DNA from: Paralvinella palmiformis
Lineage: Eukaryota; Annelida; Polychaeta; Terebellida; Alvinellidae
DNA length: 64,000 nucleotides
Reading direction: 5' to 3'
Assembly (NCBI GenBank): GCA_025642065.1
Contig: JAODUP010000833.1
Location: 113,718-177,717, forward strand
Below the pieces are notes generated by a model, which was not told the origin of the DNA, searched no databases, and worked only from the letters and a program-made list of their open reading frames with translations. The position numbers and the translations under genes were made by a program. Positions 46,101 to 55,126 of the stretch are shown piece after piece (position 1 is the first letter of the stretch; each line of letters starts with the position of its first letter).

Positions 46101-47763
46101 TTATAAATGCCAAATTACCTTCGCCAAAAATTTATATTTTATCCATTTATTTGGAATCTTAACTTGAAGATTTGTACAGAAAACTTAAATCAGTTTATAT
46201 AAAATGATTCTGACTATTGCTTAGCAGATAAATGCACTGCACATATTTGTCTGATTAATTTTATGTTCCCGTGTTATGCTTTATGAGATTGTGGCTAGCA
46301 AACTTGGCCAGTTGTATTTTACTGCACAATATTGTTTTCATACATATTCAAAATATTTCATCCATAAAAAAACCTTTTACTTCCTTTTTAGGAAAGTTAC
46401 AAAAGTATATGCCTGTATGTGATATTCTTTCATAAATGAAACATACATATTCAATTAATTTAGAAATTTTAGTTTTTCATTGTTTTTTTTATATATGGGT
46501 CTAGTAAGGTGGTTAACCCAAACTCTCAAAGTGTGTGTGTGTGTGGGGGGGTGGGTGTGTTTGCTTGTTCACACGCACCAGAGTGTGCATTCCTATTTCA
46601 ATGCAAAGATTGTTTGCCCTTGGATGTTAATGAGAGCCCGCCTTTCCTTAATGTAATATAGGTGAGTCGGCATGAAGATGTTGAGGATCTTCTACAATTA
46701 AACAAACACATTGACCTAGTTATACCACGAGGATCGCCACAGCTAGTGAGAGAGATACAGTCAAAGAGCATTCACATACCAGTACTGGGACACAGTGAGA
46801 GTGTCTGCCATGTATATGTAGATGAACAATGTGATCACGAGAAGGCACTGAAAATAGGTAACCTGATCTTGTTTTTTCTATGCTTGATCCGACAAAAGGA
46901 TATCTATAATCTGCTTCGTGGTGATGTAGTCATCTAAACTTCACATGGCTCAAATATCTGGAACAAGTACATTTTCAAACTAAGTCATTTCTGGTGAGTG
47001 ATAAATGACTTGCCCCACCAACCATAAAAATTTTCATGCTGATTGCTCATTTCCAAAAGGCTCCCAAAACACTGCCTACTTGAGAGTCTTTCTTCCAGTA
47101 GAAGAAATACAATATGGTTGAATGAGATTTTTTTAAACTAGAGGGTGATGCATTATTTCTGCCAGTTTATTAGTAGTTAATATTCTCCGTCGGTTTTTGG
47201 ATTGTTTGTTGTATTTTTATAATACATTTAGAAAACGCTGCAACATAACAAAATATGTTACACACCATTTGCACTTTTCTTGCCTTACAGTCTGTTCCAG
47301 ATTTTGATTGGTTGGAATGTACAGTATATTTTATACTTGTGTATAAATTGAGGAAATAATCCTGGAATTTAGTAGAAAAAGGCTATTCATCACATACATG
47401 AATGTACTGTATATACTCGTGTATAAGTCGACCCTGCAGATAAGTTGAGGCCAATTTTTGACCCTGTAATTCTTTCCTCAGCCATATGCTCACCGTATAA
47501 GTTGAGGTCAAGTATTGGCTTAAACTCCCTCAAAATCAGAATCATTGTCGTCATTAGGGAAAACGTCGACCCAGTCATTCAAACTCACGGTGTCAGCGTT
47601 ATAAATATCAATTTCTTCACCAGCCAGCGACACGTACACAAGCACACACACACACACACTCTGTATATACACACACACACACACACACACATGATTTGGC
47701 TTTGATGTTATAACTAATATAAATAAACTTGTCACACCAAACATGCTTACTTCACTGGCAGCG

Positions 47764-47799
<36 letters not shown>

Positions 47800-50700
47800 C
47801 AAGGTTTGCAGTGTTAACAATGATTTTATGCTATCGCTAATCATCTGGTGGTACCAGTAGTTAACAACGCGTGACAATCAAGTATTATATTACATACAGA
47901 CTGGCATGTTTGTGAGATCCAAATAACAGTTTGGTGAAAATGAATCTTAATTTATTGACTAAGACTAGTAGGCAGAGATGTGACCATTTTGTTCCAACTA
48001 TCGCTCACACAAACAAGCTCACACAAACATGCCTGATTGTCACTTCAGTTGGCAAGTGTTATTAATTCATTGTTTCACAGCACATCTAAAGGTACTGGTA
48101 GATACCAGCACGTGACTATCAAGTATTATTACATAAAGGCTGGCATGTTTGTGAGATCTAAATAACAGTTTGTTGAAAATTAATTGTTATTTATTGAATA
48201 ATAATGGCTTAGTAAGCAGTGATGTGACGATTTTATTCTGACTCTGGCTCTTATTGGGTTGAATCCTATAGTGTTGTGTGTCAAGGATGGCTGAAAACAT
48301 GTTTCCTTCGGCTGGTAGGAAATTTGACGCACATATAAGTTGAGGTGCTTCTGGGAACTCCCTTTTCACTACCCAAAATTCGACTTATACACGAGTATAT
48401 ACGGTATACAGTAGTTTTGTATGTTTGATAAGAAATGTTGTGGTGGCAAATATTATGTTCTCTTTTATTGTCAGAATCCATCCGATTGGTGATTGTTGGA
48501 CTTCTGTTTTCCCACCTAAGACTCATACTGATGTTTATTAATCAAAATGAGCTTTTTAATTGTATTTCACATATAATTAATGTTAGTTACTTTATATCAA
48601 TTAACTAAGATTTGATTGTAATTTCTTTTGTAAATAAATTCAGCAAATTTTATTATATTTTAATGGAAATTTGGAAATAAATGGTGCGAGAAATATGTTT
48701 GTTGTTACCAATCTGAAGAAATATTAATTTGGTGCCGAGGCGGTCATATTTGTTCTGGTTTTTTGAATTAGACGTCACAAATTATCATTTTCATTGTGTG
48801 AGCTAGTGTCATACATTAATCATCCATTCATTAAGTGTGTCATAGAAACAACTTAGTGACGTTTTATTAATTTTTTCTGAGCTTTGGCAGCTCAACCTGT
48901 GAACAGTTTGATGCTGAAATATTTAAGGAGTTCTTGTTTAAATGCTTTTCTGTGTTTTTTCATGAGTTATTCATCACTGATGTTGGTGTTGTATAACTTA
49001 TCACTGGATCATGGTGCACTTCATTGGCAGAGCCTTAATATATAATAATTCCTGATGAAATAATTCCATGAAAAGTGGGAAATCCCATATTGCAGTTCAT
49101 AATGAACTGTCCTAAAGATTTCCGGGTCTGGGTTTGAATCAAAGTGATACCGGAATGTGTGAGATGATCTTATTTCCCTCAGGAGTCACCCTGGGGGCCT
49201 CCAAGGTCTGGTAGTGCATTGTATCACGGATCATTACCACCTGAGTTTGAATCTTGGTGTGGGCATATCTGAAGGATGTTTCATCTTTGACTTCGCTTGA
49301 TTATCTTTGGAGGTTAAATACTCGGTCCATTTAGCCTATCATGTGCACAAAACTGGCCATAAAACATCAATCATCATCATCAGGATTCACTCTCACCCAT
49401 TATGTTCTAGATGTGACCAGCACTGGGGCTGAATAAAATCCACTCACTAACTCCATAAAAGTCCTTTCCTGATTTAACAAATTAACAGTGTTGCGTAATG
49501 TGTCACTGGTCGATAATGTTTCTATTCAGTTTTATGTGATGTGCTCCCATGATTTAAAACAAATATCCTTAATACCATTGCAGTTCTTGATTCTAAGTGC
49601 GAGTATCCAGCCGCCTCTAATTCACTTGAGACGTTACTCATTCACAAGAGTCACCTGGCCAACAAATTCTTTGATGAAGTCGTTGAAATGCTAGAGAAAA
49701 ACAAGGTAATAGATACAGCTTTGTTTTAATGCTTGCTTCTTCATTCCAGAGTTGATTTAGATATATTCTGACTGCGTCACTCCAAAGTAATATTGTGGCG
49801 TGTGTAGAATGGATATCTATATATTATGGGATTACAAAGAATCACAGATAACAATAATATTGTCAGCTGCCTTAGTGAGAACACATATACCCTTTAATTT
49901 AATGCTTCACCACAGGGACTAATTTAAAACATACATCGAGGAAAGAAAATCTTACCGGTTGTGGTGTTCTGGACAAAAACGTTCTCTACAATAGTGTGAT
50001 GGCTGGGCATCAAATTCAAACCTCCCTCATACAATGATGCGAGTGAAAAATCTTCAAACCCTGACTCAGGGGAGCAGAATTCGATTAAAAACAAATATTG
50101 GTTATTAGCCTTTTGCAGGCATGTGTGGCTTTGAAAAAAGATCCTGAAATGCAGGAAAGGAAAGTCGCAGAGTGAACCACATGCACCAGGGGTTGTGTTG
50201 TGAAAATTTGGCTTTTATGTATTTTTAAGACAATCTGAGACTACTTGAGTGGAAAACTGGTAAAAACCAGAAAACTCATCCCTGCTTTTGTTAATACCAA
50301 GAGGTATGTACGGCTGGCATGAAAAAACTCAACAAACATCAGTTTTCGTATATTTATGTATTTATTGCCTCTAGGTGAAGATCTATGCTGGAGCTCAATT
50401 ACTGAAGTGCTTGAAGTTTGGCCCACCACCTGCTAAGGATCTTTCTACTGAATATGGAGAATTGGCTTGTACTATAGAAGTTATGGAGGATGTGGTATCT
50501 GCTATTGTTCACATCAATACCTATGGCAGTGCACATACTGACTGCATTGTGACAGAGAATGGTAAATAGATGACTCTCTCTCCATCACACACATCCATGC
50601 ACACACACACACACACAAAAACAAACAAACACACATCTGAATAGTAGTTCCTCCATAAATGTATTCTAAATGATGTCTGTGATAAATTCTTTCTGCCCTT

Positions 50701-51588
50701 ACAAAATAGTCAATATTCTAACCATAACGTGTTTATTTCATCCCAGCCAACAATGCTCTGCTTTTTCAACAAAGCTTAGACAGTGCTTGTGTTTTTGTCA
50801 ATGCCAGCACACGATTCTCTGATGGCTACAGATTTGGATTAGGTCAGTATTATGTCTGTACACTGTTTGTTTTGATGTGCAGAGTCAAAATATCAGCTGT
50901 TTTGCAAAGCGAGTTTTTCCCAGTATATATCATGGGATTCACAGTTTAGTGTTATAGATATCAAAATTTGGTGTTCAGCAGCATCTGATGAAGTGTTATC
51001 CAAAGGTTATAAGTGAGTTCTGCTACTGCTCTATTCTGGCTTTACATTCATTACTCAGTTTGTGTTTAACATACATCCAATTTTGCAAAGGTATATAGAC
51101 GTACGACATATTTATGTTAATCAGCAGCTGTAATCCCAGTTTTTTTGGTCTTTAATTGATTACTTCTTTGAATTGGCAGATCGTGGTCAAAACTGATTGG
51201 TGAGCCGAGTGATTCTTATTCGTTGTGATTGGTCACGTTTTTTCATGTTAACGCTCAGAAAGGCCACGTGCGATCCATTCTTACTTCAATCACAAATTGT
51301 TTTCATTACACTGGATTTATGGTGATTGTGGACTCTCAAACATACATAGACCGGGAGTGACAGCAGAAACACAAAATACGAAATGTCTCGCATGACCTGC
51401 TTTTATCCCCTCTAATCACAGGTGCCGAGGTTGGTATCAGTACGTCCCACATCCATGCTCGAGGACCTGTTGGTGTGGATGGCCTACTGACGAGTAAATG
51501 GATCCTCGAAGGTTCTGGAGACACGGTCCAAGAATTTAATGATGGACAGAAACAGTTCATACACGAGCCGTTACCACTGGACGAGTGA
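32033..51588 (+). CDS. ALDH18A1: Delta-1-pyrroline-5-carboxylate synthase (P5CS), 14 coding exons, 771 aa, with altered catalytic residues
   Basis: Family role: a mitochondrial bifunctional enzyme. The N-terminal glutamate kinase makes gamma-glutamyl phosphate with ATP and the C-terminal reductase makes glutamate semialdehyde with NADPH, feeding proline and ornithine synthesis. Exons: 32033-32305, 35201-35338, 37204-37305, 37720-37872, 38870-39088, 39406-39568, 42149-42292, 44985-45202, 45500-45637, 46662-46857, 49584-49705, 50375-50561, 50747-50842, 51422-51588; all GT-AG and in phase. The first ~60 residues are Arg/Ser-containing and fit a mitochondrial presequence. Kinase part about 61-330: [27 protein letters not shown] and LSDVEG are all present. 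Reductase part about 350-771: [37 protein letters not shown] and HARGPVG. Odd points: the kinase glycine loop reads CVES (288-291), and the reductase nucleophile cysteine is Ser593. Human P5CS is 795 aa. I am sure of the family, not of the activity. Confidence 0.95.
32810..33833. mobile_element. hAT-like non-autonomous element, 1024 bp, with 8-bp target duplication
   Basis: Ends CAGACATAGGGTCAATT and AATTGACCCCATGTCTG form a 17-bp inverted repeat with one mismatch. The flanks ACGTAAGG (32802-32809) and ATGTAAGG (33834-33841) are an 8-bp direct repeat with one mismatch. No coding capacity was seen. In P5CS intron 1. Confidence 0.8.
33926..34033 (+). mobile_element. SINE-A 5'-truncated copy with 14-bp target duplication
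   Basis: Only the 3' half (CTGAAGGTTGTTTCA to CATCATCA) is present. TCTTCTGCGTGATA flanks it on both sides (33912-33925 and 34034-34047), a perfect target-site duplication as made by LINE-driven insertion. In P5CS intron 1. Confidence 0.9.
34120..35000 (-). pseudogene. LINE reverse transcriptase remnant
   Basis: Minus-strand pieces in changing frames: KILEKL near 34910, [17 protein letters not shown] near 34700-34740, [12 protein letters not shown] near 34520-34560, and LFADNTTF near 34460. These are RT motifs in the correct order, with stops and frameshifts between them. In P5CS intron 1. Confidence 0.8.
35201..35338 (+). CDS. ALDH18A1: P5CS coding exon 2
   Basis: Residues 92-137. [16 protein letters not shown] is the glutamate-binding loop (E. 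coli ProB Ser50 equivalent kept). The last ~17 residues ([16 protein letters not shown]) match the vertebrate protein poorly. Acceptor CCGCAG; I placed the donor at GTATGA because reading on hits a stop and the next exon joins in phase 0. Confidence 0.85.
35676..35852 (+). mobile_element. SINE-A-like diverged copy
   Basis: Head-like CCATGGCATAATGGGTAGC and GGTTTCAAATCC, then TATGTCTGAAGGGTGTATCA and a CCATGTGTACAATAGTGG 3' part. Clearly related to SINE-A but old or a subfamily. Confidence 0.6.
37204..37305 (+). CDS. ALDH18A1: P5CS coding exon 3
   Basis: Residues 138-171: [20 protein letters not shown], matching the vertebrate EARACAAAGQSGLMALYEA segment. Acceptor GAACAG, donor GTACGG; phase 0. 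Confidence 0.94.
37720..37872 (+). CDS. ALDH18A1: P5CS coding exon 4
   Basis: Residues 172-222: [25 protein letters not shown] (kinase substrate-binding Asn and Asp) and DVDLAG. It joins exon 5 as [10 protein letters not shown] without the two-residue insert of the long vertebrate isoform. Donor GTGAGT. Confidence 0.94.
38550..38718 (+). mobile_element. Probable tRNA-derived SINE (SINE-E-like)
   Basis: AACACAGTGGTTAGAACACT looks like a box A region. The 3' end CACTCACTCATTCAAC resembles tetranucleotide SINE tails. In P5CS intron 4. Confidence 0.4.
38870..39088 (+). CDS. ALDH18A1: P5CS coding exon 5 (altered glycine loop)
   Basis: Residues 223-295: [15 protein letters not shown] and LSDVEGF carry conserved kinase residues. 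The loop expected to read GMGGM before the catalytic lysine reads C-V-E-S-M at 288-292, then N-S-K295. Acceptor ATCCAG, donor GTAACC. Confidence 0.93.
39168..39200. repeat. AT microsatellite
   Basis: (AT)n in P5CS intron 5. Confidence 0.95.
39406..39568 (+). CDS. ALDH18A1: P5CS coding exon 6
   Basis: Residues 296-349: [15 protein letters not shown], then [16 protein letters not shown], the end of the kinase domain and the linker. Acceptor TTGTAG, donor GTAATA (phase 1). Confidence 0.93.
39750..40160 (-). repeat. Possible dispersed repeat related to 5905-6375
   Basis: ATAATAATA tract, CTATAGTGCTAATATCC, then GGGCACTTAGTAC and a TTTTCAAATAGTGACGG-like stretch. Looks like a non-coding interspersed element in P5CS intron 6. 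Weak. Confidence 0.35.
40165..40197. repeat. AT microsatellite
   Basis: (AT)n in P5CS intron 6. Confidence 0.95.
42149..42292 (+). CDS. ALDH18A1: P5CS coding exon 7
   Basis: Residues 350-397: [20 protein letters not shown] and the following AQNKRDL start the reductase domain (vertebrate LEPEQRAEIIHHLADLL). Acceptor CTCCAG, donor GTACAG. Confidence 0.93.
42926..43123 (+). mobile_element. SINE-A copy with 11-bp target duplication
   Basis: Full-length plus-strand copy inserted in an older LINE. AAGACAAATCC occurs at 42915-42925 and again at 43124-43134. The tail holds CATCATCATCAT. Confidence 0.88.
43398..43930 (-). repeat. Diverged tandem duplication inside a LINE remnant
   Basis: 43460-43735 and 43750-43930 share CTATCCTCTCA-CATCAC, GAAACC-TCACCTT, TTTCTGCTTCAATTTCCCCA-like and GATCCCTGATGTA in the same order. 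Confidence 0.65.
43966..44984. other. P5CS intron 7, right part
   Basis: Several copies of a GCTAGTAAA/GGCTAGTGGA phrase at 44070-44160 and a GGCATTGGTGTCGG tandem at 44395-44425. No exon. Confidence 0.5.
44985..45202 (+). CDS. ALDH18A1: P5CS coding exon 8
   Basis: Residues 398-470: [22 protein letters not shown] and [17 protein letters not shown], the core NADPH-binding region of glutamyl-phosphate reductase. Acceptor TCGTAG, donor GTTCGT. Confidence 0.95.
45500..45637 (+). CDS. ALDH18A1: P5CS coding exon 9
   Basis: Residues 471-516: [20 protein letters not shown], then a divergent helix ending RETIAL. Acceptor CTTCAG, donor GTATTT. Confidence 0.94.
46662..46857 (+). CDS. ALDH18A1: P5CS coding exon 10
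   Basis: Residues 517-581: [25 protein letters not shown] and [17 protein letters not shown]. Acceptor ATATAG, donor GTAACC. Confidence 0.94.
47407..48411 (-). mobile_element. pogo-like DNA transposon remnant
   Basis: Inverted ends CTGTATATACTCGTGTATAA (left) and TTATACACGAGTATATAC (right), flanked by TA. A minus-strand acidic tail [11 protein letters not shown] ends at 47520, next to the left end. Inside are a roughly 130-bp direct duplication (47865-47999 and 48105-48245), CA repeats, and a GA repeat. In P5CS intron 10. Confidence 0.65.
47640..47798. repeat. CA and GA microsatellites
   Basis: (AC)n at 47642-47660 and 47669-47691, and (GA)n at 47766-47797, inside the pogo-like element. Confidence 0.9.
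49194..49382 (+). mobile_element. SINE-A copy
   Basis: Plus-strand copy in P5CS intron 10: degraded head (CCAAGGTCTGGTAGTG), then GGGCATATCTGAAGG, CGGTCCATTTAGCCTATC and the CATCAATCATCATC tail. Confidence 0.8.
49584..49705 (+). CDS. ALDH18A1: P5CS coding exon 11 (catalytic Cys replaced by Ser593)
   Basis: Residues 582-622: [19 protein letters not shown]. In the family the residue before N is the reductase nucleophile cysteine (PAACN in vertebrates); here codon 49616-49618 is TCT, serine. Acceptor TTGCAG, donor GTAATA. Confidence 0.94.
49895..50040 (-). mobile_element. SINE-D copy, head degraded
   Basis: Shares GCTTCACCAC-GGGACTAATTT and the CTTACCGGTTG / GGCATCAAATTCAAACCTCC segments with 60089-60250. 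The tRNA head is not recognisable. In P5CS intron 11. Confidence 0.6.
50116..50284. mobile_element. hAT-like MITE, copy 2
   Basis: Shorter relative of 14883-15129 in the same orientation, beginning CAGGCATG and ending CTCATCCCTG. In P5CS intron 11, close to exon 12. Confidence 0.6.
50375..50561 (+). CDS. ALDH18A1: P5CS coding exon 12
   Basis: Residues 623-684: [16 protein letters not shown], then [19 protein letters not shown], which fits the reductase family signature A-x-x-H-I-x-x-Y-G-S-x-H-T-D-x-I. Acceptor CTCTAG, donor GTAAAT. Confidence 0.95.
50747..50842 (+). CDS. ALDH18A1: P5CS coding exon 13
   Basis: Residues 685-716: [16 protein letters not shown], a strongly conserved reductase segment. 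Acceptor TCCCAG, donor GTCAGT. Confidence 0.95.
51422..51588 (+). CDS. ALDH18A1: P5CS coding exon 14 (terminal)
   Basis: Residues 717-771 and the TGA stop: [24 protein letters not shown], and a short tail ending PLPLDE. Acceptor TCACAG. The first AATAAA noticed downstream is far away, at about 52930. Confidence 0.95.
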
Positions 51589-52088
51589 GCCAGCTAAGCA
51601 TCTTGGTTCATTTCCGTAGGTGAAGGAAGGCTTTTACTGGTACCTAGCTATTAATGTTTTGTCAGGAAATGGTTTATTTCTATATGGTGTTATGTTTTGT
51701 TTACATTTTTGGCAACGCTTATCCGTCTATCACTAGCTGCTTAAAGCAAGAGATAGTTTCATTCGGTATACACAAAATACAGACCGACATCTCGAACTTA
51801 AATCAGTCTTGAAGACTCTTCATTGTGTCGGAACCTGCAGGTTTCCTACACTTATAGAAAATCGTGGAATAATCTCAGGGCGTGTATATTAAATGTTAAA
51901 ATGTATTAAGCAATTTGCTTTTTCCCCCCACTAAAGTAGAAGATGGTTGTAGTCGGAGTTTATCTTTAAAAATGTGAAATGAAATTGAAAACATGTTTTT
52001 AATCAATATAATTGGTATTTACTCATTACACATTGGTTCCCACTATTATTCATAAAAGTAATGAAAGATAATCATGAATTATTTTGTA

Positions 52089-52106
52089 ACACACACACAC
52101 ACACAC

Positions 52107-52142
<36 letters not shown>
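52089..52142. repeat. CA/TA microsatellite
   Basis: (AC)n then (AT)n downstream of P5CS. Confidence 0.95.
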
Positions 52143-52145
<3 letters not shown>

Positions 52146-53698
52146 CCCTGCATATGCATGATCATGTTTCTTATTGAGGCGGATCACTGATTGTAATCAG
52201 TGAGGGTAAAAATTCTCTCTACTGAGGTTGATCATTTATCCCGGTTACTGATTCTCGTCACTGATTGGAAATGTTATTTTGGTAACAAGTCTGTTAACGT
52301 CTTAATAATGTTGGTATTCTCGAAATACTGGACACAAAACTTTTTGAACTTGAAGAATGGCATCTTAATATCATTCAACGCTAGTACAGTTGGTAGTTGA
52401 TATAGGGCAGTTTTCATGAATAATGGCTTCGTATTCAGTAGCAGATATTAAGATTTTGATATTCTTCCTCCTCCTCATCATCATCAATATGTTGTAAATC
52501 ACTGTAGGTGCTAACATGTTACGCTAATATTGAATAGAGTGCTCACTTATGATCCTAGAACTGTATCGGTAAAATAACCAAATATATAAATGTGGATTGG
52601 CCACACAGTGAAATGTTACGCACATAAACGCTTATATGTTGATTTTGAATTAGTTGGATTCGTTTCCCCGATACGACAGTGTTGTGCAAATTGAGCTAAG
52701 CTTGCCACGTTAAGTGCCTTGTCTGCTCAGGGGGTGGGCTGTCCATTTTCTGTTCGTTTGTTGTTCTGTACGAGATGTTGTATTATGAGGACGTAGATAT
52801 AACGTAGATATTCAGCTCTCTGGGTGTGAGTACTCAGTCTGAGGTGTAGTGTAGCTTGGGGATGTAATGAACTGTTGATGACATCGATCTGTTGTTATAT
52901 TAGATGAAAATATACTCTATGACGAGTCAAATAAAGGACAACGCACAACTTAAACTAATATTATTTTTGTTTAATTTCAGGTGTGTGTGTGTGTGTGTGT
53001 CAAAATAAAAATGGATGTTACGGTGAATTTAATTAATTCTACTTTAAAGCCCCTGATACATTACAATGAGAAACATCTAGAATATTCCACTTTTAGCAGT
53101 GAGTGAGTATTTTCTTTAGCCCAGGAAAATGAGATGATGATCAGACCTAGGCCCCTTTTTGAAGAATGCATACGCACCACCGGGATTCATTTCCATAATC
53201 TGGACGTCTACCTTCTGCACCAATTAATGATTACCCCACATTTGGCAACATGTTTCGTGGCTTTGTTTATGGGCGGTATGCGTTAAAGAAAATAACAGGC
53301 ATTTCTATCATTGTAATAGACAAAGAAGAGCCTATACTCTGTGACCTTATTGTACTGATCCGTACTGACGTAGTCATATTCGGTCGTGCATGACAGACAA
53401 ACGCAGCTTGTGATGGCCAACAGTTAGGCTTGAGTTATCTGTACAGGGCACTTGAATTGGAGTCGCGTTCGCATACATTGGACAGTGGTACCTGGATATG
53501 CGGATACAGCATACCTCGATTTCTGTGCACAGACAGTTATGTCGCGCACAATCATAGGCTACTTTAAGAAGCTGGAAGAACACGGCATAACAATAATACA
53601 GCTAGTAGGCTTGCTAACGAACTCAATTTTGGACAGAAGACTGAGGATAATTATCGTTTAATTCTTTAATAAATTCCTCATCCGATATAATAGTTTGT

Positions 53699-53728
53699 AG
53701 AGTGAGTGAGTGAGTGAGTGAGTGAGTG
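53699..53728. repeat. GAGT tetranucleotide repeat
   Basis: Seven or so GAGT units. Similar tracts occur at 5630, 56815 and 61715, the last as a SINE tail, so this may mark an old SINE end. Confidence 0.85.
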
Positions 53729-54660
53729 TTTAGTCTTAGTATTGGTCACATCTCCGACCGAGGATGACCGAGGAACAACTCCCTGGTGATATAAGATCAG
53801 ATGAGAAATGTACTGATAAGGATGGGACTAGAAAACGTCTGCAAGTGATATTAAATTATCTCGAGTAGTGAATACGCCAAAAGATAGCCGTCGTTAGGCA
53901 ATAATTTGGACAATACAATAGTTAGTCACACAGCTGGAAGGTCAGATTTGGTAAATTTAAGCATGAACGCGCCTACATAAGAAATCCCATCCCCACCAAC
54001 TTCATTAACGTAGTATTGTAAGGGTTGGAACTGATCAGAGTGAAATTCTATCCTCGCGTATTCAAAGCTTCCAACACAGAGTCGCCAATGCTAGGTTTAA
54101 TCCACACAACCTTTCTTGTACGAGACCACGGGGCCGATGTTTTTCGCTGCCGTGGTATATCCTCACCTGGTGCATCGGAGTGGGATATAGCACCATAATC
54201 GGTGCAGAATGACGCTCAGCCTAAATGGAACACCACAGCATGAAATTCAATACGCTCAAAGTGTACAAACTCCTGGCCTATTTTTCTTTTCGATGATCCT
54301 GAAAGATGGAGCTTCAGTGGGGACCTAGCCATTTGGCACATGTATGTCCAGGCTTTACACATTCTGGCAATATAGTCTGGCATGATCAGTATTAATTATA
54401 GATGGAATGGAAATCCTTGTGAAGTCGGTGTTCCGTAGTCGGACGGGGTTGTTGTTGTCGTCAGGCAATCAATTGGCACAGCTGAATATGCCATTTATTC
54501 CAAATTTAAAACTATTTAGAATTACTCTCAACGAAGAAGCATCAAATTACGGACAGTCTGCGTCTACCTTATTTGAGATAGATAGCCACGTACAAAAACT
54601 CATTTCTGCAATTACTGTTATGAGTAACAATACATTATAATATATTATAATAATTAGTAT

Positions 54661-54897
54661 AGTGTAGAATATGTAGGGTAATCGTGTACTGAAAGTGCAG
54701 ACTTGAGCATGACGACTTAATTAATTGTTATCAAATGTGGAAAAAATCTGATTAAATGAAAAAAGCTGTTGAATCTTTCACAAAAGAATACCCATGATGT
54801 TAAATTGTTTTGGTATTGATAAATTACATGGTTTTATGATGCATAGTGTCATGTTAGCACGAAAATGATAACTCCAATTTTCAAATATTGGCAGCTA
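54661..54897 (+). repeat. Dispersed repeat, copy downstream of P5CS
   Basis: Shares GTACTGAAAGTGCAGACTTG, AAATCTGATTAAATGAAAAA and CAATTTTCAAATATTGGCAG with the complement of 21712-21925. Probably a non-autonomous DNA element. Confidence 0.7.
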
Positions 54898-55073
54898 TGG
54901 TAACTGAGGGCAGTGAAGGTGTAGAAATATGCAAAACATTCTACAAGCAAAGATTGTATAGCGTTCGATAACTATATGGCTATCTTTGTTTAAATGTTTG
55001 AAAGCAGGTGAAGTACAAAAGATGTCCGTACTACGCATGAAATAATTCGAGTGTGCCTTTCATTGTAGTAATT

Positions 55074-55126
55074 CGGCCTATTTAGCCTACCATGTGCACA
55101 AAGGTGGTCGTAAAACACCAACCATC
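55074..55126 (+). mobile_element. SINE-A 3' fragment with 15-bp target duplication
   Basis: A 53-bp 3' end of SINE-A flanked by TTCATTGTAGTAATT at 55059-55073 and 55127-55141. A very short, 5'-truncated insertion. Confidence 0.85.

Larger units (their letters stand above)
45638..49583. other. P5CS introns 9 and 10
   Basis: Interrupted by exon 10. Intron 9 has the phrase AATCTCTCTTTNTGTAG twice (45661 and 45721) and otherwise nothing. Intron 10 holds the pogo-like element and a SINE-A. Confidence 0.6.
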
